Positions 32,641 to 44,165 of a stretch of 64,000 bases of DNA are shown here, piece by piece; positions within the stretch are counted from its first letter, which is position 1; the number at the start of each line of letters is the position of its first letter. The notes beneath the pieces were generated by a model that saw only the letters and a program-made list of their open reading frames with translations, made no database searches and was not told where the DNA came from. The stretch lies in contig JAMWFC010000113.1 in assembly GCA_027475525.1 (NCBI GenBank), positions 2,220,001 to 2,284,000 on the forward strand. Direction: 5' to 3'. The position numbers and the translations under genes are program-made. This DNA comes from Macrolepiota albuminosa (Eukaryota > Basidiomycota > Agaricomycetes > Agaricales > Agaricaceae).

Positions 32641-33979
32641 ATAATCATAATTGGAGACAATAAGAAAACACTTGAGTACGAAGTATTACGGTAATAAAAT
32701 TTCTAATCGTAAACAGATCGAGTATGAGAGGGCGGCAAAAAAGATTAGAAGGTGGCTATCACGAGAAAGAAGAGAATTTCAGTTGGAGTGCACAGCCACC
32801 TCTTTCAAAGACCACACCTTGTCTACCATTCATGTCCTCATGACGAACAGACTAGCCCTCAAAGTTTAGTTAGTAACAAATATATGGTACTGTTACCGAT
32901 CTTAAAGTCTGTGTTGGGCATGCTAGAATGTATTGAGAGAGTCCTGGACAGGTCTCAGAGAACACATCAATAATATGGTAAAAAGGTGGAAAGGGGTTCA
33001 GCAAGGATAAGATGCTAGAACTAAAAGCACCTATGAAGTGGGTGGTAAGGCAAGTGCAGTAAGACAAGCAGCAAGAATACAATAAGCTTAGCAACTTCTA
33101 GGCTGCATTGATGCCTGCCATAAGTGTGAAGCATGATGTTATTGTAAATTGAAAGTGGGAAACAGCAAGTGCCAGAGAGATTTCATTAATCAGCGACTAA
33201 TTGCTAATTGACTTTACTGACAACAGCCGACTACTTGACCATTGCTGACTAAAATCTGATCTGAAGTGTAATGTAGACAAAAGTAAGCTGAGGCAAGAAA
33301 CTCTGTTTTGGGTTGGTGAGGTACAAGTTGGTAAGTACTTTTTATACTACATTGAGTTCACCATTGCCAGATAACTAATAATGCCAAAGTGCAGTGAACT
33401 GGAAAATTTTACAAGGTAGCTCCAATGACTTCACAATCCTGCCATCCATCTAACATGCTAAGTGATGCCAGGCAGCAGATCGTGATGCTAAACTATTAGT
33501 CCATCAAACCTGCTGTCTGCTCAATCTGCTAAGTGATGTCAGGCACTAAATCAAGATGCTAAGCACTGTCAGATGCCAAGGTCAAATGCCAAGCTGTCTA
33601 TCATTTTTTGATAGATCATCAATTCTGTTGCTAATTGCTGTCATTAATGATTGATGTCATCTGTCAGTTGTCATTCTGTCTGCCATCAGCACTATCATTG
33701 ATCAAATCTGCTTCTTGCCATGTGCAGCCATTAAATATCACCAAAATTGGTCAGATTGCATGCACTAAAGTATCCTGAGCCAGTGCTATACTGCTGTGGC
33801 CTGCTATTGATGCATTGATCCTGTATAGGGTCTTATCAGTGGTCATTCATATGTGCTAAGAGTAGACACATCATCAGACTAAGCTCAGAGTAGAGTTGGA
33901 CATGGTCTGAAAACTGGTCCCCTGACAAATGTGGAAGTTGAAATCAAGCAAACCACTTACAAGCATGTGGTGTTTGACT
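32641..33979. other. Repeat-derived region without recognisable gene
   Basis: AT-rich and CpG-poor, with many short stop-limited frames. 33430-33760 repeats phrases built on gctaagtgatgYcaggca. I see no coding or RNA feature. Confidence 0.5.
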
Positions 33980-34384
33980 TGTGAGGCCTTGCCAGGATCC
34001 AGACAACTGGGAGAAGGTCATGGTTGATGATTGCCTCTGACCATGCAGGTGTCAGAGGACAGGTTTTCAGACTGTGTCCAACTCTACTCCAAGCTTAGTC
34101 TGACAATGCACCCACTCTTAGGACATTTGAATGACTGCTCAGCCCATCCTATCCTCTTTTGTCTACTATTAGTCAGCCTTGATGAGTCATATGCATGGAC
34201 CTTACTCAGCATCAAATATTGTTAGTCATACTCCATTACATACTGGAGCCCAATTAGTTAAGCAGTATTAGTAATTAGCATAGCCACCAATATAGTATAT
34301 AAAGGCAGCCTGTGGATAGAATATCCCCAGGCTGAACAATAGCAGTGTTCTTCTGGCCTACACACCAAACTTACTGTAAGCTTA
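33980..34384 (+). mobile_element. Copia LTR fragment
   Basis: Same LTR as 1349-1510 and 18950-19190 (minus). It includes the A-T site (34218|34219) that is occupied by Helitron B in the 1349 copy. TATA box tatataaaggcagcc near 34297-34311. Similarity to the other copies ends at tgtaagct (34384). Confidence 0.6.
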
Positions 34385-35728
34385 ATTTGATGTCAATCAA
34401 TGAAAAAGCATGTGAATATAGGAATACTGTAATAATGTGAGAAAGGAATATTTGAGTGATAAGTTGAGTGTGGATTGCAAGAAAGAAATGTATTGATTTC
34501 TTGAGCCCTGATACAGTTCTCAAGCTTTGGTTTTCCCTTCTGAGAGTGAGATGAGGACAAGGTGTTGATTGTTGACTTTTTGGCAAGGGCAGACTTAAGG
34601 TTTATGCAGTTGTAACTTAGAGAGTGGTCTCCCATGAACCGATATCAGCCCCAACTCATATTATTTAAAATAACATATTTACAAGAAGTGGCTTGAGATA
34701 ATCACATAAGTAATGGGCCCATGCCTGCTCATTAAGAGTTGAGTGGATGCAGGGAAGATGGAAGCAGTTGTGAAGAGACATATCAGTGCAGTGATGAGCC
34801 TGCATTGTGGCTGGCTACAGATGGCACCAATATCCACACCTCACATTAGCCCACTGGTACCACCAGAAGCACCAGCCTGCATTGTGGCTGGCTACAGATG
34901 GCACCAATATCCACACCTCACATTAGCCCACTGGTACCACCAGAAGCACCACACTCTAATGCTTCTGGCACTATTTTTTCCATATTTTTACACTAATAAC
35001 TCACAGCTACAAACTCCAATTATTCTCAGACCACTTTTTATGGCACCACTTATTCTTTGCATTACTGTTGACACCTCGCCACATCTTGCCACTTGCACTC
35101 CAAGGCTATTCATTTACATGGACACTTGGCATCAGTCAATTTGGCATAATGCTCTTAGCCAGTAGCAGCGCTTACAGGATAGAATAATGAAGTATTTCCA
35201 TAACAGCATTATTATGGATTTTTTTACTATACAATTCAATTTATCAGTTCACCACACTCTAGTAGCGCTTAACCTCTTAGCGTTGGCTAACTTTTTTTAC
35301 TATAAATACTTACTTTTTGTTAGTAGTACAAGATATCAATTTGGTGGTAAGGATTGTATCCCAACATTTTGGTCACCATATGCAACAGACTACCTCTTGT
35401 TGACCATGTCAAGCAAAAGGACTCTGCTTTAGTTTTCTATCTCTTTCTCTCTAGCGCCTTGCAACTACGGCTTGGCATTTGTGCTTAGATCCACTAAGCA
35501 ATCTCATCCTTTTATTATTCCATTCTAGATGCTAACACTTAGCACCTTTTAGCAACCTTTTCCCACACCTCTTAGCGCCCTTCCCTAGCAACTCTCCTGC
35601 ACCTCTTAGCACTTCCCCTTAGCAACTCTTAGCACCCTGTAGCCATGTTTTGGAGCCTTACACATGTGCCTCTAACTATCCACTTGCCTTGCCACCAACC
35701 TCTTGCCTACCATGTGTTCTCTGGGACC
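34385..35728. other. Non-coding repeat mosaic
   Basis: Contains a 77-bp tandem duplication (34797-34951) and, at 35260-35650, a cluster of cttagcgc/cttagcac words. No gene recognised. Confidence 0.5.
34797..34951. repeat. 77-bp tandem duplication 5
   Basis: Period 77 in non-coding repeat sequence. Confidence 0.95.
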
Positions 35729-36485
35729 TGTCAAGTTTTGCTGAATCAGGGGCTTTCCAGGAAAGCAATGCCCTTATGAGGCAGACTTGATCTACGTGCA
35801 CTCGGATGTCTGAAACTCTGGACTGAGCTTCCAGGGTTCAAGACGCGAATAGGGAATTTCTGAGATAGGGGACTTAGTCTGGGGATTAGGTGGAGATGAA
35901 GAGTTAAGAGGGTTTGAGTTGAGTTGAGAACTGGAGGTTCTGAGACGAGACCTGGTTAGTAAAGTTTAAGTTGTGAATTGCATACTAGTCTTAGAAGCAC
36001 GCAAACAATTTGAGTGTGCCAGTCAAAGCATACCAATTGGACATACCAGTCAGTCAAAGGGGCACACAAGCAAACAAGTGTAATATCAAGACTGGCAAAT
36101 ACAACGGGGAACTACGCTATAAGTACTACGGGGCCAGGTCCAGGTCTCTGGAGTTCTGAAATGTCTGGAATAAGTTCTGGAGGACATTGAGTAGTGGGAG
36201 GGGGACTGTATACTGGGATTGTGCATGTGGGGCACACGATAAATTGGAGTTGTGATGCGTGATGCGTGATGGCCCAGAAGCGGGTAGCATGATCTGATCA
36301 TTGAGTTGATCCTGGGGTCCATGATGCAGGGTTCTTGGAGGTGCCAGGTGATGGCGGCCTTTGATGCATGTGATGGTGGTGTCGGTAGTTGTGATGGCAG
36401 GGCATGTTTGTGGGGTCAAAGAGAGAGTCCCAGATGGGGTTCTGGGGGTGTCCCAGGGTGGACCTGGAGGGGAGGGGTCGTGACA
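35729..36485 (-). mobile_element. Solo LTR of Gypsy family 1
   Basis: Reverse complement of the LTR at 46701-47472 (start TGTCACGACCCC). The flanking 5-bp duplication GGACC is present at 35724-35728 and 36486-36490. No internal sequence is attached, so it is a solo LTR left by LTR recombination. It interrupts a CTGGGACC/TGTCCAGG context. Confidence 0.9.
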
Positions 36486-36559
36486 GGACCTGTCCAGGAC
36501 TCTCACACACACTTAGTGCACCCAAAGCTATATTGGCTAAGTAGCTGTCTTAGTGATAG

Positions 36560-37650
36560 TGTATGCAGTACTCAGCTTGATTTGGGCATCATCAGCGGGG
36601 AGTAGTGTTGGGACGAGAAGGTGGCAGGAGGAGAGAGGTGTTGAGGGGAACCAGTGAAGAGAAACCAAAGGACAGAAGGGTCCTGAGAAAGGTGTGGGGG
36701 CTGATGGATAGAGACTTGCCAGGCCCTCTACCTTGTGCTGATGTTTGCCATGGTTTGCCTTTCCACAGGTGGCACACAAGTGGAGGTGGCCCCAGGGCAT
36801 GAGCTGGTGAGGCAATGTCTTTCATTGAATTTCCTGCATATTGTGTTAGGTGTAGATAGAGTTTTGGCCTTGGAATGCTTTGTTGGCAAGGCTTTGCAAT
36901 GAGCATAGACATGCTCAGAAAGCAAATTGTTGTCCCGCTCTGCCTATTGAGAGAAGTTGCCTGCTGTCATTTTTGCTCTCCTGCAGTTGAAGAAGACTGT
37001 ATGATAGTCATACACTGCTGACTACTCATATTCTGCCACCAACTTTACCAGGTGGGCCATGTAGCAGAAAAATGCGCTGGTAGCTGCTGCATTATTGACA
37101 TGAAATGCAAGGATGTTGAAGTAGGTTTGGAGAGGGATGATGACTGAAAAGGATGTCCTGTATTCCTTAGCTGTCCTGTTGCTTACTTCGAATTGATTTG
37201 TTTCTTCATTGAACGTGTATGCTGTCTCTTTGTTGTGATTGGTGGAGTTGAGTTTGTGGAGATCAGTTGTCTTGAATTTGTGCCTGATAATAGCTGCAAT
37301 GACTGCTGTGTCAACATCAGAGAAGTGGGTGTGAAGAGAGAGAGAAGCAGCAGAGGATGCACTATTAATGCCAGAGCCTGGGATGGGTGGTACAAATGGG
37401 GATCCAGCAGTTGGTGCTGGGTGGAATGGCTGAGGGGGGTGAGGAGGCTGCAGCCAGGGTGTTAAACCTTGCTAGCAGGTCCTGCATCATGCCACAAAGT
37501 TCTGTGTGGGAATTACAAAGCATGTTGAGTTTGTCTGTGATTGACGTGTTGGCCAAAGTCATAGTAGTGTCTGGAGGGCTTGGAGAAGCTCTCACAAAAT
37601 GTCTGTCTGGGGCTCAAAGAGTCTGGAGGGGGCATGCACAAGCAGGCATG
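36560..37650 (-). pseudogene. Gag-like ORF remnant with zinc knuckle
   Basis: On the minus strand, fragments in shifting frames read SPPDTTMTLANTSITDKLNM, then a block ending TSFSVIIPLQTYFNILAFHV, then AVYDYHTVFF and MTAGNFSQ, then a Cys/His end C-A-T-C-G-K-A-N-H. This looks like the capsid and zinc knuckle of an LTR element, but I cannot say which family. It may belong to the Copia element whose integrase lies at 37960-39592, although it is on the opposite strand. Confidence 0.45.
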
Positions 37651-38579
37651 TGTCTAGGAAGACTGATTAATAATGATAAAAATGTGTGACATAATGTGTG
37701 TCCAGACAGGCATGCTGTGAGTGCAGTGTGAGACAACTAGTAAAAGAGATAGGTAATAAAACTTACCTGCAAGTGCAGTAAGACAACAAAGAACTTGTAC
37801 ACATGCCCACAGGTATTATAAGCATTTAGATGACAATGGTGGCTACAAAGACAAAGGGATCGGTAGCCAGGAGCCAGAGCTGAGTGTGCTTATGTGATGA
37901 GGCAAAGGAATTGATCTTATTATTGACCCAAATTAACCACGGGCAACCTCTTCCATCATCACTTGCCTGAACTATGCCTAGCAATGTCTGACCACTCGGT
38001 TAGCCTTGCCAGTCCCTTCCCTGACTCCTGCCCACCTCTAAGCTCACTTGATTCCCACTTGTCACCAGTGCTCACTAGCTCTGTAGAAGGAGTTCCACAG
38101 ATGTCAAGTGTTCTTTTTATAGCAAGGGCTAAGACAGATATGTGGTATTTGTCCTACAAGACAAAGAAAGCAACTGTCACATGCCTATGGTCTTTCAACA
38201 TTAGAGTAGAGAATCAGATAGGCTACCACATCAAGTTTGTCAGAACTGACAAGAGGACAGAGTTTTTGAATGACCTGTAGAGTAAACACTGTAACAAGAA
38301 GGGCATCATCCATGAAACCACCATGCCATGGTTATTGTCAGCAAATGGTGTGGCAAAAAAGAAGAATTGCACTGTGTTGAACCTTGCTAGGAGCATGCTT
38401 AGCAATTCAAGACTGCTTGCACACTACTAGGGCAAGATGACATCAATGGCCATCTACATCTGTGACTTTATACCAACCAGCAGACACTCAGGAAAAACCT
38501 CACACAAGACACAAATTGTTGGAAGCCCAATGTATTTGTAACACTTCCAGAGGATTGAACCAACAACCTCAGGAAAACT

Positions 38580-38632
38580 GGAACTAGCAGGGCTTGAACC
38601 TGCATTGCATGTTACCATTACACCATAGTCCC
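38580..38632 (-). ncRNA. tRNA-like sequence lacking the anticodon arm
   Basis: The 53-nt minus-strand sequence folds as acceptor stem GGGACTA/TAGTTCC (one G-U pair), a short D arm, five nucleotides, and a perfect T arm GCAGG-ttcaagc-CCTGC. A-box-like TGGTGTAATGG (38625-38615) and B-box-like GGTTCAAGCCC (38600-38590) are present. No anticodon stem-loop lies between the D and T arms. It sits inside the left TRIM repeat. A second B-box-like GGTTCAATCCT follows downstream on the same strand. Confidence 0.75.
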
Positions 38633-38993
38633 GTGTTACTACTTGCTTTTTCTTGTCAACTAGTACCATTCTAGCTCCAGTCAATAGGGGCTTCGGCATA
38701 ACCCTGGGCTTTAACTAAGGTGTATTGACACACCCTTACACTCTCCCCTTTATACTTGTTCTGGCAAGTCTCAGAATCCCAAGTGCATCCTCCTTGTACC
38801 TTATCCTGATCACAAACCATGCATTTGGTATTTCATGACTTATAGATCCCAGGGTAAAGGCCACCTTATGTCAGCAGATCAACCTAGATCATGACACAGG
38901 CTTGGTCGCAAACATACAATGCTAGCACAGCCACTGTAGTTCCACCAAATGTAACACTTCCAGAGGATTGAACTGACAACCTCAGGAAAACTG

Positions 38994-39047
38994 GAACTAG
39001 CAGTGCTTGAACTTGCATTGCATGTTACTATTACACCATAGTCCCAT
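38994..39047 (-). ncRNA. tRNA-like sequence, decayed second copy
   Basis: Counterpart in the right TRIM repeat (coordinates approximate). Several positions have changed (for example the B box now reads AGTTCAAGCAC), so internal promoter function is unlikely here. Confidence 0.6.
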
Positions 39048-39076
39048 GTTACTACTTGCTTTTTCTTGTCAACTAG

Positions 39077-39230
39077 TACCATTCTAGCTCCAGTCAATAG
39101 GGGCTTAGGCATAACCCTGGGCTTTAACTAAGGTGTATTGACACACCCTTACATACCATTCTAGCTCCAGTCAATAGGGGCTTAGGCATAACCCTGGGCT
39201 TTAACTAAGGTGTATTGACACACCCTTACA
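39077..39230. repeat. 77-bp tandem duplication 6
   Basis: Exact 77-bp block at the right end of the TRIM, placed before the target duplication GTATT. Confidence 0.95.
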
Positions 39231-39592
39231 GTATTGCACCTGAGACCTTTTGAGTCACCTATGTGAAGATACCCAGGAAAAACAACTCCAACAAACTTGA
39301 TATGAGGTCAGTCAAAGCAGTGCTGGTTGGGTATTTTGGTCAAGGGGATTACAAGCTGCTGGACTGCACAACCAGGAGAATTTTCCACTAGTGTGACATG
39401 ATGTTTAAGGAGGGGCCAGGAAATTGGACCTTGCTTGACAATGGGGACAAATTATCTGACCTGTTTGACATTTTAGACATCCACATGGGAACTCCCAACA
39501 AGCTGCAGGGTGATACAGCAGTATGCAGAGATACAACCCTGCACCAGGTTCTGCAGGCAATGACATGTGAGGCTGAGCCTAAGCAATCAGGC

Positions 39593-39765
39593 TGTAATGG
39601 AACGTCACACTTGTACTAGTGTCAACAATGCTATAGGTATCCAGTAGAGTATTATATAAGATAACATCTTGTATTCACTCTAGTTCTAGTCAATCCAATA
39701 CTGCGGTCTGATTCAGCACTGTGTGATACATACAAGATCGTTCTAGCTTGTAACCAATGGTTACA
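39593..39765 (+). repeat. Gypsy family 2 LTR, copy A
   Basis: 173 bp, TGTAATGGAACG...GGTTACA, the same length as the LTR of copy B (57143-57315). Confidence 0.85.
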
Positions 39766-39876
39766 TTTTTTTGAATCTTCTGCTATTGGCTTTAAACTCT
39801 AGGCTTGTTACTAACTAGGCAACTCATCACCAAAACCTCTCAATTTCTGTTGGCATCACATCGACAACGTGCTTCC

Positions 39877-42800
39877 ATGACTGGCTCTCTTGATCTGGAC
39901 CCTCCTTTTCCAGCCACAGACACAGGTGACCCACCTGTGTCTCAAGCTGTAAAGACGCAATCTATGTCTGCTTACCAGCCCTTGCCAAAGCGGGATGAAA
40001 AGATACCTTGCAATGTCAGCATGAGCTTTGGAATGCTAGGTGGGCTATCCATGTCATGAATGATGTCCATTGTATGGCCTGGTGGTAAACCAGGGGAGAG
40101 ATCTGCGGTCTCAGGAGTGTCACTACCAGCAAGCCAAATGCCCTCATTGATGTACCTAGTATTGCCTGGGAGCTCATCAGCTCAGTCCAAAGGTCAGCCA
40201 GACCTTACCCAGTACTTGAAAATGATACAAGGCAGTGCATTTGCACATAGCACCCCATTCCAGACTGCACCAACTGAACGGCATTTGGAGTATGTGGCAG
40301 ATGCTGCTACTGAGCCAGGACTGTCGTCATTGATGACACAGGGACAGAAGCAAGGACCAGCTATAGTGGTCAGTAAGGAGGACAAAGAGGTTGTAAGGTC
40401 AGGAAAGGCATTGTCAATGCCTAAAATTTCAGAGTTGCATGGAGGGGCCAGCAAACAGCCACAGATGAGGCATGGAGGCCTCAGGAGAGCTCTGGACTTA
40501 GAGTCTGAGCTGGAGTCCTCAGATGATGAGGAAAGCAAGAGGTCGCATTTGACCCTGTCTATCCAGTTACAGCTGGTATTGGACCAATATCCATTGGTTG
40601 CGAAGGAATCAATGCAAAAGTGTCTGTAGCTTTATGTAGTAAAGCACCTACAGTTACTGGCTGCTAGGAGCCACGATGTACCTTGTGCAGATTCAACTGA
40701 ATATAGCTTTATGTAGTAAAGCACCTACAGTTACTGGCTGCTAGGAGCCACGATGTACCTTGTGCAGATTCAACTGAATATATCAAACTATTTGTGCATA
40801 TCTTTGAACTCAAAGTGGTAGAATACCTCAAGTGCAAAGAGGCGTGGGAGTCAGCAGTCTCAACGGCCACTTCAGCTGACTTAGTAGAATGTGAAATGAG
40901 TGTGTGCCAATGAGCGCCATTGATTGCGGACGCAATGGAATTGCTGAACATGCCTTGTGAGGCCAATGAGTCTCAGCAAGACTATGTTAGGCATCAAAAT
41001 GCCATGAACTGTCAATGCATTGTCAGCGGAGTGCCTCAACAGGCTTTATCTGAAGTAGAGACTGTGATGATGACTCCAGCAGAGCCAGAGGCATTACTTG
41101 CAGTGCAAGAGGTTAAGACATCTTGAAAGCAAGTCACTATCAAGGAAGAGGTGGACAAAGTCCACATTCTTGAGGAGCAAACGCAACCATGATGCATAGT
41201 ACAATGTGTCCACCTAGTGGACAACTGGAACAAATGTGTCAATTACCAGAGGATGTGCAACCAGGACTTGCACAATTACGGTGAGTCATTGATTGATGAC
41301 CAGGGGATAGCCTTTGAAGGGCATGAAGGTATAATGCCTGTCAATGACATGCGGCAACAATTTGCGGCTCGAACTGCCGAACCAGACAGGGATCCAGATG
41401 GTAGTGGTGCTAGTAGTGATCACTATGGGAGGATGGAGCCAAATCATTGCAATAACAATGGTGGGGGTCATAATCATAGACAGAACAATTGAGACGATCA
41501 TAATTGTTGTAATAGTGGCAGGCATGCTGGTAAATCACCAGTGGAGCGAGAAGTGAGACAACAGCCTACTCCACAGCCAGAAAGAATGGCCAACAAACAC
41601 CTGTTTTGCAGCCCCTGGACATTTTTGATGCCTGCACCTCATGATTTGCATGAAACTATGCCAGGAATGAATAAGGCAGTCAGGATCCATATGGATCATA
41701 TGTATGACTGCCTCCTGGGGTAAGCCCCCACAAATCTGACAGTAAGCACATACATGCATATGCTGGGGGGCATAGATTCTCCCAGCTGGAGGATTGGGCC
41801 ATGGACATCTGTTACCATCTGGCAGCTTGCTGCTATGGTGGAGATGACATGGACCAGGAAAGAATATTCATGCTACATGAATTTATAGAAGGAGAGGCTC
41901 GGAATTGGTTCTGTCACCATGTCCTTCACATTAATCATGACAAATCATATTAGATGTTTAAGGAGGTCCTGATAGGACTGTATAACCACTTTGTCAACAC
42001 AGCAACAATACAGAAAGCTTGGGATGCCTTTAAAAAGGCAGTGTATGATGCTAAGACTGGCATCCAGACATTTTATAATGACCTGGTGGGTCATGCACAG
42101 AATATGGCCATCTATCCAGATGAATATACAATTTGCAATACATTCCTGGATGGAATACCTGCAGATATGAGGAGAGCGTTGATATGCGATGACAATTTGT
42201 CTTCGGAGATCAGTACTGTAACTGAATTCTTGGCATATGCCATTTGTTATGAGCAGTCAATATGTATTGCAAATCATTATAAACAGCGTAGTGCATGCCA
42301 AGGGCCTGTGAACCGCCAGGCAGGGAAGGTGGGAACCTTCCTGGCCAAATGGTCAGAGATGGAGAACAATTGCAATCCATGATTTGTCGTCTGCAAAACA
42401 ATGCTGGAAGGCCAATGGCCTCAATCAAAGCCTGCTGAATATTTGCCAGCAAAAGATAGTCAACCTGTTTTGGGTCAAAACCAAGTAGCAGCTAGAGGGG
42501 ATGTAGTGCCTGTAACTCGCATAGTGAGCAAACCCACTGGAGTTTCTGGAGCAGCCCAGAGAAGGCCTGCCAGGAACCTCTCAGCATGCTACAACTGTGG
42601 TAGGGTTGGGCATTTTGCTAAGAAATGTCCTGCCCTGTCCAAGGCACACATTTGGGCAGCTCATACAGCTGCAGCTCCTAGCAAGATCATCAGTGACAAC
42701 AAGAATGACAAGGTTGTCAAGGAGGTGGAAGAAGAGCTGCAAGTAGAGGCTGATGGCTCAGATGTGGAGGATGCTAAGAGCGTCCAGATAGATGGCAATG

Positions 42801-43408
42801 AATACGTTGCAGTGAACATGTACAACAGCAACTACTATACTTGCGATGACAAGGAAGAACACTTGTTTGCACTGACCAAGTGCTGTAGAGATCAACACGT
42901 CCAAATGAGACATGTCACACTGCAGAAAGCAACCAATAAGTTGCAGCGGCCATGATATACTCCTGAAGAGAAGGAGTGTTTGGTAAGCTATGTGGATGTC
43001 AATGAACATCCTGCCTGGACTTTGTGGGACTCAGGGAGTACCACTACGGGCATTATGCCCCAGTTTGCTCATGTTAATGCAATTTGCGTTCATGAGTTGG
43101 AGGAGCCATTGATGCTCCAGTTGGGGACCATAAGGAGTTGTGCCATGGTACAGTTTGATGCTAAAGTGAAGATAAAGATGTCAGGGACGTCGACTAAGGA
43201 GTATGTAGACATAGTGAATTTTGATCACTACAATATGATCATTGGTATGCCGTTTATGCATAAGAACAAGGTGTCTTTGGACTTTGTGAACGACATGGTT
43301 GTCGTGAATGGTGTGTCTTTGAAGGCAGAGAAAGTTGTGTTAAATGATACGGATGGTCGCCTGAGGTGCTATTGTACAACTGAAAAGCGGCATAATGAAT
43401 GCAACTGA
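39877..43408 (+). pseudogene. Gypsy family 2 Gag-protease, copy A
   Basis: Starts ATG at 39877. It aligns along its length to copy B (57427-60927), with zinc knuckle CYNCGRVGHFAKKCP (about 42590-42635) and protease LWDSGSTTTGI (about 43024-43056). Many stops and substitutions correspond to CpG changes relative to copy B (for example 41177-41193). A 77-bp duplication at 40627-40782 also breaks the frame. Confidence 0.85.
40627..40782. repeat. 77-bp tandem duplication 7
   Basis: Period 77 in Gypsy family 2 copy A gag; absent from copy B. Confidence 0.95.
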
Positions 43409-44165
43409 CTAGATGGTTGCAAGAAAGCGACTGTACAGGAGGTGGAGGACAAGCATGTCCTACCAAAAAGCTTGCCAGCAGACTTGCCGGCTATCTTGAT
43501 ATCTGAGGAAGAGTTTCAAGGAGCTCTGAAAAAGGAGAAGCATGCAGATGTGGTCGGGTATACAAATGGAAAGCCTAATCAGGCTACATAGCATAAGAAT
43601 GAGCATGATAAACATGTGGTGGAGTCACTAGAATGCCAGCTGATGGGCTCTTGAGTGAGGATAGAGGATCTCATCAAGGACGAGGGATATAGTACAATGG
43701 GAACTGTGAGAAGCATGAGGTTGCTAATGGATCAACCAGTGCCTTGGCCAGAAGTGCAATGGGATATAGTACAATGGGAACTGTGAGAAGCATGAGGTTG
43801 CTAATGGATCAACCAGTGCCTTGGCCAGAAGTGCAATGGGTGTATGACCTGCGAATGCCATGAGAGTGGAATGAGTTGGTAGTGTCAATGATGACACATA
43901 CTAGGGAAAGGGTGCAGTCAACCCAGACAGGAGAAGTATACCGTCATGCATGGGAGAATGAAATCTCTGAAGCGTCAGATATTGTATTTGATGGGGTATT
44001 GCTGAAGGCGAGAAGCGTGCAATCGTTGTCAAATATGACAAGAGTGGCGAGGAGGCAACCAGTCATAAAGTTGAATCTGGGGGATCTCACAGAAGAGCAT
44101 GTACGTGCCTTATGGGAGTGATTTGAACCAAAGATTCAGCTGTGCATAGCACATGTATTAAAAGG
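43409..44165 (+). pseudogene. Gypsy family 2 linker, copy A
   Basis: Corresponds to 60946-61600 in copy B. No named domain. Broken by stops and by a 77-bp duplication (43684-43840). Confidence 0.6.
43684..43840. repeat. 77-bp tandem duplication 8
   Basis: Period 77 in the linker of Gypsy family 2 copy A; absent from copy B. Confidence 0.95.

Larger units (their letters stand above)
38537..39230. mobile_element. TRIM-like miniature LTR element
   Basis: Two direct repeats of about 204 bp (38537-38740 and 38951-39153) begin TGTAACACTTCC and end CACCCTTACA, with a TGTAA...TTACA terminal inversion, and enclose about 210 bp of non-coding DNA. The target duplication GTATT is at 38532-38536 and 39231-39235. 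A 77-bp duplication extends the right repeat to 39230; without it the element is about 617 bp. Each repeat carries a tRNA-like sequence on the minus strand. Confidence 0.88.
37960..39592 (+). pseudogene. Copia leader and integrase remnant
   Basis: Begins with the leader shared with 1510-1640, then decayed Ty1/Copia integrase: IKFVRTDKRTEFLND (the D of the integrase core), IIHETTMPW, NLARSMLSNS, then, after the TRIM insertion, KPNVLHLRPF, KLDMRSVKAVLVGYFGQGDY and RIFH-CDMMFKE. Removing 38537-39230 and one copy of GTATT restores WKPNVLHLRPF. The 3' side is cut by Gypsy family 2 at 39593. Confidence 0.8.

Noticed and set aside
38580..38632. Functional tRNA gene
   Set aside because: The anticodon arm is absent and the sequence lies in a repeated LTR; it is annotated as tRNA-like only.
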